Part shown: positions 44,238 to 53,524 of the stretch, piece by piece
Numbering within the stretch: the stretch's first letter is position 1
How the letters are laid out: the number at the start of each line of letters is the position of its first letter
From: DASQPR01 sp963724705
GTDB taxonomy: Bacteria > Actinomycetota > Actinomycetes > Mycobacteriales > Micromonosporaceae
Direction of reading: 5' to 3'
DNA: 64,000 bases
Assembly: GCA_963724705.1 (NCBI GenBank)
Contig: CAVRVS010000001.1
Span: 248,001-312,000, forward strand
Notes under the pieces: model-generated
Told to the model about the DNA's origin: nothing
What the model saw: the letters and a program-made list of their open reading frames with translations, nothing else
Databases searched by the model: none
Program-made: the position numbers and the translations under genes

Positions 44238-45929
44238 TCAGCCCACCGACGGTCCGAGGCCGAGTGACTGCGGCGTACTGGAATCCGGTGATGGTTGATG
44301 TAGACCCTCGTCGAGCGGGCCGAACTCGGTCATCAGCGCGGCGCTGCCGCCCCATGGCGTCTGCTCCTCGGCGATCAGCGTGTTCGTCGTCAGCAGCAGA
44401 CCGGCAACCGACGCGCCGTTCTGGAGCGCCGATCGGGCGACGCGCAGCGGATCGACGATACCCATCTCGATCATGTCGCCGTAGCTGCCGCGCAACGCGT
44501 CGAAGCCGTCGTCCTGACCCATCTGCATGAGTTTGTTGACGACTTCGCTGCCGGAGTGGCCGGCGTTCGTGGCGATCAGGTACGCCGGTTCGGTGAGCGA
44601 CCGCCGCACGATGTCGACGCCGGTCTTGTAGTCGTCGATGACGTCCAGGTCATCGAGCGCCACGCTCGCGTGCAGGAGCGCCGCGCCACCACCGGCGACG
44701 ATCCCTTCGGCCATCGCCGCCCGCGTGGCCGACAAGGCGTCCTCGACGCGGTGCTGCAACTCCTTCAGCTCCGCATTCGTCGGTGCGCCGACCCGGATGA
44801 CGGCGACTTTGCCGGACAACGCGCCGATGCGCTCGGTCAGCACGTCTTCGTCGATGCCGAATTGCGCCCGCCCCAACTCGGCGCGCAGCTGCGACAACCG
44901 GAACTCGATGTCGTCCATCGAGCCGCCGCCGCCGACGATGACCGTACGGTCGGCGGTGACCCGGACCTGTGTCGCGCGGCCGAGTTGGCGGAGCGTCATC
45001 GTCTCCAACGTGGCGCCGGAGTGCTTGCTGATCACCGAGCCACCGGTGATCGCCGCGATGTCCTCCAGCTTGTGCAGGCGACGGTCGCCGAAACCAGGAG
45101 CGCGTACGGCCACGCACTGGAACGTACGGTTCACGTGGTTGTGGACGATCATCGACAGCGCCGTACCTTCGACGTTCTCGGCCAGGATCACGAGTGGCCG
45201 TGGTTCCCGCATGATCTTGTCCAGCAACGGCATCAGCTGCTGTACGTTGGTGATCTTCTCGCTGCACAGCAGAATGTACGGGTCGTCGACGATCGCTTCC
45301 AGGCTGGCCGGGTTCGTCACGAGGTACGGCGACAGGTAACCGTTGTCGAACTCGAAGCCCTCGACAAAGTCCACGCTCATCCCGTGGGCGGCGGACTCCT
45401 CGACGGTGACGATTCCGCCGTCGCCGACGGTGTGCAGGGCACGCGCGATCGTCGCGCCAACCACGTCATCGTCATTGGCCGAGATCGCGGCTACCCGCTT
45501 GAAATCGGCCTCGGTGACCACCGGGTAGGCCACGCTCTGCAGGTGGTCGACGAGCCGGCCGACGGCCACGTCGATGCCGCGCTTGACCAGCACGGGGTTC
45601 GCGCCGCCGTCGATCGCCTCCATGCCTTCCCGGATGATCGCCTGCGCGAGGACGGTGGCCGTCGTCGTACCGTCACCGACCACGTCGTTCGTCTTGATCG
45701 CGGCTTCCTTGACGAGTTGAGCACCCATGTTCTCGAACTGGTTCTTCAGGTGGATCTCGCGCGCGATCGTCACGCCGTCGTTCGTGACCACCGGCGAGCC
45801 GGTGATCTTTTCGAGAATGACATTGCGCCCCTTCGGACCGAGCGTCGACTTGACCGCTTCGGCCAGTTGGTCGACGCCGGCCATCAGCAACGTGCGCGCC
45901 TGTGCGTTGAAACGAAGTTCTTTGGCCAT
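44238..45929 (-). CDS. mimG: GroEL-type chaperonin dedicated to the monooxygenase (MimG-like)
   Basis: 563 residues from ATG 45929 (GGAGG upstream). It keeps the GroEL ATP site (TLGPKGRNVILEK, GDGTTTATVLAQAI) and the apical and intermediate domains. The usual GGM-repeat tail is replaced by a Ser/Pro-rich end. There is no groES beside it. Chaperonins at this place in propane/phenol monooxygenase clusters (MimG in mycobacteria) are needed to fold the large hydroxylase subunit. Sequence divergence from housekeeping GroEL supports specialisation. Confidence 0.93.
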   Translation of the reverse strand: MAKELRFNAQARTLLMAGVDQLAEAVKSTLGPKGRNVILEKITGSPVVTNDGVTIAREIHLKNQFENMGAQLVKEAAIKTNDVVGDGTTTATVLAQAIIREGMEAIDGGANPVLVKRGIDVAVGRLVDHLQSVAYPVVTEADFKRVAAISANDDDVVGATIARALHTVGDGGIVTVEESAAHGMSVDFVEGFEFDNGYLSPYLVTNPASLEAIVDDPYILLCSEKITNVQQLMPLLDKIMREPRPLVILAENVEGTALSMIVHNHVNRTFQCVAVRAPGFGDRRLHKLEDIAAITGGSVISKHSGATLETMTLRQLGRATQVRVTADRTVIVGGGGSMDDIEFRLSQLRAELGRAQFGIDEDVLTERIGALSGKVAVIRVGAPTNAELKELQHRVEDALSATRAAMAEGIVAGGGAALLHASVALDDLDVIDDYKTGVDIVRRSLTEPAYLIATNAGHSGSEVVNKLMQMGQDDGFDALRGSYGDMIEMGIVDPLRVARSALQNGASVAGLLLTTNTLIAEEQTPWGGSAALMTEFGPLDEGLHQPSPDSSTPQSLGLGPSVG

Positions 45930-45980
45930 CGCTCCTCCTGACGAATCGAGATGAGGGTGCTTTCGGCGGCGAAAGCGCCG

Positions 45981-47006
45981 CTAAGGGACGAGAATCGCCC
46001 GACCGCGGACCCGACCCGCGTCGAGATCGGTGATGGCGTCGACGGCGGCATCCAGGGGGTAGGTCCGGGTGTGCAGCGTGACCTTGCCGGCCTGGGCGAG
46101 GACCATCAGCTCGGCCAACTCGTTGTAGGTTCCGACGATGTTGCCGATGATGTTGCGCTCGGTGGAGATGATGTCGAGCGTCGGAATGTGCAGCGTGCCG
46201 CCGTACCCGATGACGTAGTAGGAGCCGGCCGGTGCGGTCATGGCGAATCCGTCCATCTCAGCGCCCTCTTCGGCGACGAAGTCGAGCACTACCTCCGCCC
46301 CGGCCCCGCCGGTCAGGTCCTTGACGGCGTCGATCTGACCGCCATCGGCGACCACGGTGTGGGCCGCGCCGAGTTGTTCGGCCAGCTTGAGCGCATCGGG
46401 ATTGCGGTCGACGACAATGATCTTCGTTGCGGTGAGCGCGGCGAGGCACTGGATGCCGATGTGGCCCAGACCGCCGGCGCCGATCACCACACATGACGTA
46501 CCCGGATAGAGCAGCGGTATCGCCTTGCGTACGGCGTGGTATGCGGTGATGCCGGCGTCGGCCAGCGCGGCGACGTCCTTCGGCTGGGTGCTCGGGTCGA
46601 GCTTCACGCAGGCGCGCGCGGAGGTCAGCAGGTATTCGGCCATCCCGCCATCGCTGTCGAGTCCCGGGAACGAACTGTTGCTGCACTGCATGTCGCGTCC
46701 GGCGCGGCACGCCCGGCACAGGCCGCACGTCGGCGTCGGGTGCAGGATCACCGTGTCGCCGGGCTCGACGTTGGTCACCGCCGACCCGACCTCGGCCACC
46801 CAGCCGGCGTTTTCATGACCAATCGTGTACGGCAGGGTCGGGCTCATCGCCGCGTCCCACTGTCCGTCGATGATGTGCAGATCGGTCCGGCACACCCCGG
46901 CCCCGCCGACCTTCACGATGACGTCCAGCGGTCCCTTGACCACCGGGTCGGGAACGTCCTCGACCACCGGGTTCTGGTGATATCCGTGCAAGCGGACGGC
47001 CTTCAT
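45981..47006 (-). CDS. Zinc-dependent alcohol dehydrogenase of the monooxygenase cluster
   Basis: 341 residues. The catalytic zinc site is GVCRTDLHI with GHENAGWV, the structural zinc site is CGLCRACRAGRDMQC, and the NAD loop is GAGGLGHIGIQC. Its ATG overlaps the DUF59 stop (ATGA). In propane pathways the monooxygenase makes 2-propanol and a dehydrogenase of this position oxidises it to acetone. Phenolic or other secondary alcohols are alternatives if the monooxygenase has another substrate. Confidence 0.93.
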   Translation of the reverse strand: MKAVRLHGYHQNPVVEDVPDPVVKGPLDVIVKVGGAGVCRTDLHIIDGQWDAAMSPTLPYTIGHENAGWVAEVGSAVTNVEPGDTVILHPTPTCGLCRACRAGRDMQCSNSSFPGLDSDGGMAEYLLTSARACVKLDPSTQPKDVAALADAGITAYHAVRKAIPLLYPGTSCVVIGAGGLGHIGIQCLAALTATKIIVVDRNPDALKLAEQLGAAHTVVADGGQIDAVKDLTGGAGAEVVLDFVAEEGAEMDGFAMTAPAGSYYVIGYGGTLHIPTLDIISTERNIIGNIVGTYNELAELMVLAQAGKVTLHTRTYPLDAAVDAITDLDAGRVRGRAILVP

Positions 47007-47803
47007 GTCGCCTCCTCGCTTTCGTTTCGCTGATCCACCGCGTTGCCTTGGGCGGCGTTGTACCGGTGGGCGAACATGCCCCGGCAGATGCTGGTGTTGG
47101 CGTCGATGTTCACGTGGGTCGTGCGCGCCCGACGCAGATGCATCGGAATCGCTGCGGCCCCGACCGGCTCCCCGCTGGCCGGATCGATCAGCAGTGCGGC
47201 GTCGTCACCCGCCGGCAGCCCGAGATCGATCCGCCGGCGCCGCAGCCGGTCGAGCTCAGGGGACGGTGCAACTTCGCCGAGCGCGAGGCCGGCGAGCGTC
47301 TCCGGCGCCATACCGTCGGCGACCAACGGTCGGCAGACCAGATGCGTACCGGCCATGACGGCCTTGCGCAGGAAGTCGGCCCGCAGCGCTTCGAGATCGC
47401 TGCACGCTTCACCGGCGAAGGCATCGACGAAGCCGGCGCGTGCGGCGACACCGCCGTTGATCGCATCGGATGCGAAGTGGTCCTCGAGCACGATGTCGGC
47501 TCGGGCGACACCTGGCACGCCGCTGACCGCGTCGAACGCGTCCGCAACCATGAGAAACGCGAAGTTCGGCGCGCAGAAGTAGGTCGGTAGCCGCAGGCGG
47601 ACCGACACGTCACCGCCGTCGGAGACGGTGCATGAGGCCACGAAGCCGAGCGACGTGATCGGCTCGTCCAGCTCCGGGTCGCGCACCGTCTCCAACGCGG
47701 CCAGCACCCTCGATCGCTCCGGCGCCGCGAGCCCTGCGTGCGCGGCGACGAGGTCGTCCGTGGCCGTGGAGCCGTCGCGGCGGAGAGTGCTGTCGACCGT
47801 CAT
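47003..47803 (-). CDS. DUF59/MIP18-type metal-sulfur assembly protein of the monooxygenase cluster
   Basis: 266 residues from ATG 47803, overlapping the amidohydrolase stop (ATGA); longer readings lie inside that gene. Residues 35-120 form a DUF59 domain (LAALETVRDPELDEPITSLGF), here with cysteines in CTVSD and YFCAPNF. A second half of about 140 residues (FRKAVMAGTHLVCRP-like, ending ANTSICRGMFAHRYNA) is specific to this cluster type. The DUF59 fold is linked to iron-sulfur or diiron assembly, so a metallocentre maturation role is likely but unproven. Confidence 0.85.
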   Translation of the reverse strand: MTVDSTLRRDGSTATDDLVAAHAGLAAPERSRVLAALETVRDPELDEPITSLGFVASCTVSDGGDVSVRLRLPTYFCAPNFAFLMVADAFDAVSGVPGVARADIVLEDHFASDAINGGVAARAGFVDAFAGEACSDLEALRADFLRKAVMAGTHLVCRPLVADGMAPETLAGLALGEVAPSPELDRLRRRRIDLGLPAGDDAALLIDPASGEPVGAAAIPMHLRRARTTHVNIDANTSICRGMFAHRYNAAQGNAVDQRNESEEAT

Positions 47804-48852
47804 ACCTGTTCGACCAACTGCGCGTCGTCGCGGGCGGCCGGCGTACCCTGGCCCGCGTCCAGCCGGCATTCGGCCGGAACCTCGATGTCGTAGAGCTTGG
47901 CGGCGTTGAGGCCCAGGATCTTCTTCTTCGACGCCGTGTTCATCCGTGGGTAGTCGCTGAACTCGTCGCCGTCCGGGAAGTCCCAGTCGACGAAGCCCTC
48001 GACCTGCCACTTCGGCTCCCAGATGCCGTAGTCGCTGCCGAAGGTCATCTTGTCCTCGCCGACCCAGAACAGCAGCTCGCCCATGACCTTGGCGAAGAAG
48101 CGGGGCCGCGCGTGCATGAGACCGCCGATCACGACCGACAGGCCGGCATAGACGTTGGGCTCCTGCGTCGCCATGAAGCAGAAGTCCTCGATCCGTGGCA
48201 GACCCACGTGCTCGACGATGAAGTTGAGGTCCGGGAAGTCGGTCGCGGCGTGGTCGACATCCGACACGTCGAACGCGTCCTTGTCCAGCGGCCAGATTGT
48301 CGGGCCCTTGTGGACATGGATGTTCTTGATGCCGAGTTCCTGACACGCCTCGAGATACTTGTAGGCTGCGGGATCCTTGAGCGTCCAGCCCCGCGAACCG
48401 TCCTTCCACTCGGCCGTGTAGAGCTTGACGCCCCGGGAGCCATAGCGTTCGACGTTGTGGCGGAGCTCCTTGAGGCCCGCCTCTCCGTCGCGTGGATCCC
48501 AGCGCGTGTTCGCGATGAATTTGCCTGGGTGCTTCTCGCCAAGAGCGGCGTTGCGCTCCGTCGTGTTGAAGCCCTCCGTGTACCACTCCTTCAGATATGT
48601 CGGCTGGAAGACCGCGACATCGACGTACCCGTCTTCGAAGACATCCTTCATCAGGTCGTCTTCCGTGTACGTCTCGAACTTCTCGAGCGACCAGTGCGTC
48701 TCCGGCGGGCCCAGGCTCTGGTAGGCGTGGAAGCACTCGATCCAACCCTTGGCATACTGCTCGGCGCCCTTCACCCAGTTGTCCGGGCCGGCACTCCAGT
48801 AGTGCATGTGGCTGTCGACGATGAAATACTTCTCGCCATCCTTCTCGTACAC
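47800..48852 (-). CDS. Amidohydrolase of the propane-type monooxygenase cluster
   Basis: 350 residues of the amidohydrolase-2 family. FIVDSHMHYWSAGPDNW carries the HxH motif, KNIHVHKGPTIWP and FIVEHVGLPRIEDF the later histidines, and MTFGSDYGIWEPKW the final Asp. It is a constant member of mim/prm operons, between the coupling protein and the dehydrogenase. Its role in them is not settled; decarboxylation of a later intermediate has the same fold. The protein is cytosolic. Confidence 0.9.
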   Translation of the reverse strand: MYEKDGEKYFIVDSHMHYWSAGPDNWVKGAEQYAKGWIECFHAYQSLGPPETHWSLEKFETYTEDDLMKDVFEDGYVDVAVFQPTYLKEWYTEGFNTTERNAALGEKHPGKFIANTRWDPRDGEAGLKELRHNVERYGSRGVKLYTAEWKDGSRGWTLKDPAAYKYLEACQELGIKNIHVHKGPTIWPLDKDAFDVSDVDHAATDFPDLNFIVEHVGLPRIEDFCFMATQEPNVYAGLSVVIGGLMHARPRFFAKVMGELLFWVGEDKMTFGSDYGIWEPKWQVEGFVDWDFPDGDEFSDYPRMNTASKKKILGLNAAKLYDIEVPAECRLDAGQGTPAARDDAQLVEQV

Positions 48853-48878
48853 GTCTGCCTCCTCGCAACCGATCCCGA

Positions 48879-49250
48879 TTAGTTCGACGCCGTCAGGTCG
48901 AAGTCGATGTATTCAGCGGCGTCCTCCGGATTCGCGAACATGATCGTCCGATCGTCCTCGTGGATCATGCGGCCGTAGTGCGTGGACATGTTCTCCTCGA
49001 ACGCGGCGGCATCGAAGTAGCCCGGCTCCTCGCCGAGCGCCTCGGAGACCTCGTCGTAAATGACGTCCATTCGGCGCCGCGCGTCGACCCGGATCATCGA
49101 TGGCAACGGCATCACCCGGACGTCGGGCTTGCCGCGCATCACCTCGGCGACCACGACGCCGACCTGGTTGTTCATCAGCGTGAAGCCACACATGTTGGAC
49201 GGTGTGTTGTCGGTCTTGAACGGGCTCTCAGCCATCGCGAAGTTCGTCAT
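48879..49250 (-). CDS. mimD: Monooxygenase coupling (effector) protein MimD/PrmD
   Basis: 123 residues of the MmoB/DmpM family. NMCGFTLMNNQVGVVVAEVM is the family core and VRVMPLPSMIRVDARRRMDVIYDEVSEALG follows. The protein binds the hydroxylase and tunes electron delivery and oxygen activation without a cofactor. ATG 49250 overlaps the mimC stop by ATGA, keeping the subunits in ratio. Confidence 0.94.
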   Translation of the reverse strand: MTNFAMAESPFKTDNTPSNMCGFTLMNNQVGVVVAEVMRGKPDVRVMPLPSMIRVDARRRMDVIYDEVSEALGEEPGYFDAAAFEENMSTHYGRMIHEDDRTIMFANPEDAAEYIDFDLTASN

Positions 49251-50416
49251 TGCGCCAGCTCCTTTGGTGTGTCGAGTTGCAGATCGCGCAAGATGCCACT
49301 GAAGCGGCTCTTCGCCCGGTCCAGTCCGTCTTCGAAGCGGGGCGGCCTGGAGTCGGGCAGCGACCAGATCGGCTGAAGAAGGCGTGCGGCCGCTATGCAG
49401 CGCGGAACCCAGGTCGTCAACCAGCCCTGCATGATCGCCTTGTTCTGGGTCGCGAACTCGCGGTCGTTGGTCAGGAGTGTGAACATCGCCGTCGTGTAGC
49501 GGAGATCCCGCTCGGCGAAGTCGTACTCCTCGGCACCGATCACGGTCGGAGTGACGAAGTCACCGTTGCGGGGCGCCGCTTGCTGCACCAGTTGACTACG
49601 GAACAGCTCACCCACGAGCGGCTCGAACACGACGTTCGCGGCGAAGATCGCCTCGCACCAGTCGTCGATCCCGGTCAGTTGTTCGGCCGTCTCCCGTATG
49701 CCCTGCCACGCCGGGTCGCTGTTCCACGCCTCCAGATGTGCGGTTCCGTCGAATCCCGGAACCTCCTCGGTCAGCGTCAGGTTGTAGAGCGCCAGGTCCT
49801 GGGCGGCCCGGATCCGGTGCATGCTGTTGACCGAGATCGCGTTGTTGTGCATGTTCGTGGGTGCCCGCCGGTTGGCATTGGCATACAGGTAGAGGCCGAG
49901 GCCGTGGTCAACGTGCATCCAGGCGCTGACATGGTGGGCCACGAAATGGACCCAGTTCGTGTTCCACTGCTCGAACGCCTTGGCCTGCCGAGCCGCCTCG
50001 ATGTTCTGGCCGAGTTGCCGGACGACGTTGGAGTTGTAGCGGTAAAGCGACAGCTCCCACTCCTCGTTCGGGTCGCGGAACTCATGCCAGCCGTGGGCCG
50101 GCCACTCGTAGCCCTTGCCGCCGGAGCCGGGGCCCCGTTTCGGCTCCGGTCGGTCCGAGCCCCAGGCCTTCAGCACGGTCCAGTCGAGCGGATACCCGCC
50201 GCGGCCGTCGGAGAATCCGTACAGCCATCCCTGGGCCAGGTAGTGCCGCGGATCCGGTTGGACCTCGACGGTCACGTCCTCGTAGTGGGTCTGCTTGCGC
50301 TTAGCCGGTTGGTAGTAGTTGAACATGCGCGCGGTCGAGTCCGGGAACTCCTTCGCGCCCGCCTCGGCGTCGGTGAAGACCGGCTTCGGTACGCTGCGTT
50401 CCTGCGTGGTCGTCAT
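49247..50416 (-). CDS. mimC: Monooxygenase hydroxylase small (beta) subunit MimC/PrmC
   Basis: 389 residues of the ferritin-like fold without diiron ligands. QPDPRHYLAQGWLYGF, WHEFRDPNEEWELSLYRYNS and WVHFVAHHVSAWMHVDHGLG match beta subunits of group 5 soluble diiron monooxygenases. It stabilises the alpha2-beta2 hydroxylase. It follows the reductase gene after 70 bases and overlaps mimD. Confidence 0.94.
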   Translation of the reverse strand: MTTTQERSVPKPVFTDAEAGAKEFPDSTARMFNYYQPAKRKQTHYEDVTVEVQPDPRHYLAQGWLYGFSDGRGGYPLDWTVLKAWGSDRPEPKRGPGSGGKGYEWPAHGWHEFRDPNEEWELSLYRYNSNVVRQLGQNIEAARQAKAFEQWNTNWVHFVAHHVSAWMHVDHGLGLYLYANANRRAPTNMHNNAISVNSMHRIRAAQDLALYNLTLTEEVPGFDGTAHLEAWNSDPAWQGIRETAEQLTGIDDWCEAIFAANVVFEPLVGELFRSQLVQQAAPRNGDFVTPTVIGAEEYDFAERDLRYTTAMFTLLTNDREFATQNKAIMQGWLTTWVPRCIAAARLLQPIWSLPDSRPPRFEDGLDRAKSRFSGILRDLQLDTPKELAQ

Positions 50417-50486
50417 CAGGTCCCTTCTCTCCTTGCTAGGTCGGCGTGCGGCCGGATCGCTTCACGGCACGTGGCCGGGTCGCGGG

Positions 50487-51530
50487 TCACGTGCCGGCGT
50501 CGCCGGTCGTGGTGAACTTGTCGTAGTAGATGCGTTTCTCTTCGACGCCCAGGCCACCGAGCACCGGCATCGCCGCCTCGACCATCGGGGGTGGGCCACA
50601 GAGGTAGGCGTGCGCGCCGGCCAACTTGGACTCGTGACGCTTGACGACATCCGTGACGAGACCGACCTCGCCGTCCCAAGCGTCTTCCTCGGTCGGCTCG
50701 GAGAGCGCCGGCACGAACTGGAATCCCGGCAGTACGTCTTCCAGCGCTCGCAGTTCCTCGGTGAAGCACAGATCGCGCCGGCGCCGGGCGCCGTAGTAGT
50801 ACGTCGCCTTGCGGCGAATGCCGCGCTCGGCCATCGTGCGGAGCAGGGACAGGATCGGTGCCATCCCGGCGCCGCCACCGACGAAAACCAGATCGGCCTC
50901 GCTGTCGCGCAGCGTGAACACGCCGAACGGACCTTGGATGTCGAGCCGGTCCCCGACCCTGAGCTCGGTGTCGAGGAAGTGCGAGAACAGCCCGTCCGGA
51001 TAGACCTTGATGACGAACTCCAGCTCGCCCGTCTCTCGACTGGACGTGTTCGCCATCGAAAATGAACGGGATTGCTCGGTGCCGGGGACAGTGATGTCGA
51101 CGTATTGCCCGGGAAAGAACTTGATCTCCGTTGGTTCGACCAACCGGAGCACCAGCCGCCGCATGTCGTGCGTGACTGCCTCGATCGACGCCACCTCGGC
51201 CACCGCCTGCTGGATCGGTAGACCGGAACGGATCATCTCCTCGTCGTAGTTGAGCAGCTCGATCCGTACGTCCTCGTAGACGTGCGCCCGGCAGAGCAGC
51301 GTGTAGCCTTCTTCCCTCTCGTAGTCGGGCAGCGCGAACGTCGAGTACCGGTCGAGTTCGATGTCGTCACCGTCGAGGACGAACGACTTGCAAGCGGCGC
51401 ACTGACCTTCCTTGCAGCCGTGCATGAGCATCACGCCCTGCTCTGCCGCGGCGCGCAGGATCGTCTGGTCCTCGTCGACCTCGATCTCGATGCCGACCGG
51501 TTCGAATGACACGACGTGCTTGTCTGCCAT
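50487..51530 (-). CDS. mimB: Monooxygenase NADH:acceptor reductase MimB/PrmB
   Basis: 347 residues in three domains. Residues 1-95 form a plant-type [2Fe-2S] ferredoxin with C39, C44, C47 and C80. About residues 105-210 form an FAD domain (RSFSMANTS), and about 215-330 an NAD domain (FVGGGAGMAPILSLL, AYLCGPPPMVEAA). It passes electrons from NADH through FAD and the cluster to the diiron hydroxylase. It lies between the two hydroxylase genes, the order typical of mim/prm operons. Confidence 0.95.
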   Translation of the reverse strand: MADKHVVSFEPVGIEIEVDEDQTILRAAAEQGVMLMHGCKEGQCAACKSFVLDGDDIELDRYSTFALPDYEREEGYTLLCRAHVYEDVRIELLNYDEEMIRSGLPIQQAVAEVASIEAVTHDMRRLVLRLVEPTEIKFFPGQYVDITVPGTEQSRSFSMANTSSRETGELEFVIKVYPDGLFSHFLDTELRVGDRLDIQGPFGVFTLRDSEADLVFVGGGAGMAPILSLLRTMAERGIRRKATYYYGARRRRDLCFTEELRALEDVLPGFQFVPALSEPTEEDAWDGEVGLVTDVVKRHESKLAGAHAYLCGPPPMVEAAMPVLGGLGVEEKRIYYDKFTTTGDAGT

Positions 51531-51612
51531 GGCTTCCCTCGCACCTCACGGGGATCAACGTCGGCCGGTTGCACTCGATCCGCCAGCGGCGCCGATCGTC
51601 GGCCGGGCTGGC

Positions 51613-51637
51613 GGGAGAGGCCCGGAAGGCCCCTCCC
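51613..51637 (-). other. Intercistronic hairpin after mimA
   Basis: GGGAGAGGCC (51613-51622) and GGCCCCTCCC (51628-51637) pair with one mismatch in the 140-base gap between mimA and mimB. It could slow decay of the mimA message or partly end transcription, raising hydroxylase alpha subunit levels over the reductase. Confidence 0.35.
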
Positions 51638-51670
51638 CCAGCGTCCCGACCTGCCGCTACCGAGTGCAGA

Positions 51671-53323
51671 TCAGGCGTTCGCCGGCGCGGGCCGGCCGGC
51701 CGGTCCGCCCTTGATGTAGTTCGCGTGGAACGCTTCGCGCTCGGCCGGCGTCATCTCGTTGAGCAGGACGTTCGGGCTCAGCACCGGACCCATCCGGCGC
51801 AGGTGGTCGAGCGTCCACATCTTGCTCGGGTCGAGATCGAGGTGCGGCTGGGCGACGAGCGTCTTGCCGTCGTCGCGGACGAAGCCCATGTCCGACACGA
51901 CGTCGGCCCAGTTCCAGCCGTGGTAGAGCGTCTCCCACTCGCGGGAGCCGATCAGCTGGCCCATGTTCGGCGTCTGGCGGCCCTGGTACGTCGGCCGGAA
52001 CGCTTCCACGTCCGTCCAGCGGCAGGCCTCGTGGCAGTACGTCCGCCACTGACCGTCGACCTCGGCCATCACCATGTCCTCGCGGACGAGGCACGGCACC
52101 ATGCAGACCCAGCAGCGGTGCGGGTACTGGTAGTTGACGTCCTCGGCGACGATCGGGTGGTGTCCGTTCGGCGTGGACAGGCGGTTGTACTCCTCCCACC
52201 ACTTGCCGTAGCGGTTGTACCAACCCGGGTACTTGAACTCGAACCACTCGAAGTCCTTGTCGGTCATCGGGTCGATCCGCCAGTAGTTCGCGAGCCAGCC
52301 GGTCGCGAAGAACTGGGCCACCTCGTGCACGTACCCCTTGTTCCAGATCTGGTTCCACGCCTCTTCGATGAGGTCGTGCGGGATGACCAGGCCGTACTTC
52401 TCCAGCGGTACGAGGTAGCTGCGGTAGTAGTCGTCGTAGATCCACCGGCGCCACATCTCGGCGTAGCTCTCGCGATCCTTGCGGCGGTCCTTCGTGCCGT
52501 ACTCGATGAAGGTGCCGATCGCGGCGTCGACGACGCGGTGGTTGTTCCACCACGCGTAGCGCAGGTCGCGCTCGAGTAGCTGGTGGTTGCTCTCGTCGGA
52601 CAGCGCCATGAGCAGCGTGGCGTAGCCGTTGCTGATGTGCCGCGACTCGTCCGACTGGACCGAGTGGAACACCGTCGGCAGCAGGTAGTCGCCGTTGGCG
52701 GCGGCCTCGGCCGGCATGGCCACGAACAACGTGTTGGTGAACGCCGTCTCGGCCACGATGGTCAGGTAGATGCTCGCCGCGGTGATCGCGTCACCGGTGA
52801 TGAAACCCTCGGCGAACTGCCGGCCGATCGTGCCGCAGTAGTCGTTCTGGAAGTTGCGCAGGCTCGAGTTGAAGCCGGCCGGGTCGATGTAGTTATTCAT
52901 GTAGAGGCGCTTGAGGTTCTGCTGGATCGTCGAGTGGCGCACCTCGTCGATCATCTGGATCGCCTGGCCGTTGTGCAGTTCCGGGTTCGGCACCGTACGG
53001 AACAGCAACGGCATTGCCCGCGCGGCCGAGATTTCCGGCAACGGGATGATCGACAGGAACAGCTTCTGCCACTCCAGCCAGCGTTCCTGGACCTGACGGA
53101 ACATGTTGCCGCGGATCGCGCCGTCGGCCGCTCCGTACACGCGGTGGTCTTTTTCTTCCTGCATCGGGAAGTACGACCGGAGGACCTGCTTCAACGGGTC
53201 CTTCTTCTGCGCCTTCCGGAACGTGTAGTCGGTGCCGTACTGCGACACCGGTTCGTGGTACATCGGATCCCAGGACAGCTCCTGGATCTTCTGATGTGCC
53301 CTTGCGACGCTTTGGCGACTCAT
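51671..53323 (-). CDS. mimA: Propane-type monooxygenase hydroxylase large (alpha) subunit MimA/PrmA
   Basis: 550 residues from ATG 53323, preceded by AAGGAGG. All six diiron ligands are visible: E97 in PEISAARAM, E127 and H130 in DEVRHS, E192 in AETAFTN, and E226 and H229 in DESRHI. The C-terminal part has a Cys pair region (HRCWVCMVPC). It matches group 5 soluble diiron monooxygenases such as propane 2-monooxygenase PrmA and mycobacterial MimA. These hydroxylate propane subterminally and also acetone, phenol or cyclic ethers in some strains. First gene of the structural operon. Confidence 0.96.
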   Translation of the reverse strand: MSRQSVARAHQKIQELSWDPMYHEPVSQYGTDYTFRKAQKKDPLKQVLRSYFPMQEEKDHRVYGAADGAIRGNMFRQVQERWLEWQKLFLSIIPLPEISAARAMPLLFRTVPNPELHNGQAIQMIDEVRHSTIQQNLKRLYMNNYIDPAGFNSSLRNFQNDYCGTIGRQFAEGFITGDAITAASIYLTIVAETAFTNTLFVAMPAEAAANGDYLLPTVFHSVQSDESRHISNGYATLLMALSDESNHQLLERDLRYAWWNNHRVVDAAIGTFIEYGTKDRRKDRESYAEMWRRWIYDDYYRSYLVPLEKYGLVIPHDLIEEAWNQIWNKGYVHEVAQFFATGWLANYWRIDPMTDKDFEWFEFKYPGWYNRYGKWWEEYNRLSTPNGHHPIVAEDVNYQYPHRCWVCMVPCLVREDMVMAEVDGQWRTYCHEACRWTDVEAFRPTYQGRQTPNMGQLIGSREWETLYHGWNWADVVSDMGFVRDDGKTLVAQPHLDLDPSKMWTLDHLRRMGPVLSPNVLLNEMTPAEREAFHANYIKGGPAGRPAPANA

Positions 53324-53487
53324 AGCCGCCCTCCTTACGTTTGGTGTCCGATGAGCCTCGGCGTTGCACGTACGCGTCGGCTTGACCGTCGTTGTCCCGG
53401 CGTCCAACGCGATGCCGGGATGCCCACCACCCAGTCGTTGGGTCGAAAGCCCTCTTGCCGGATCACACCGCGTAATCGGCGGGTTGC

Positions 53488-53507
53488 GGGTCTCACATTG
53501 ATGCACC
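53488..53507 (-). promoter_or_regulatory. MimR-type activator site upstream of mimA (imperfect copy)
   Basis: GGGTCTCA-CAT-TGATGCACC lies about 165 bases before mimA. It has the same layout as the better palindrome at 53924-53943. The distance fits an upstream activating site. Confidence 0.5.
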
Positions 53508-53524
53508 GTGGACGGCGGATGCGC

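Noticed and set aside
47003..48868. A 621-residue minus-strand reading
   Set aside because: Its upstream half is an arginine-rich shadow of the amidohydrolase gene. The real DUF59 gene begins at ATG 47803.
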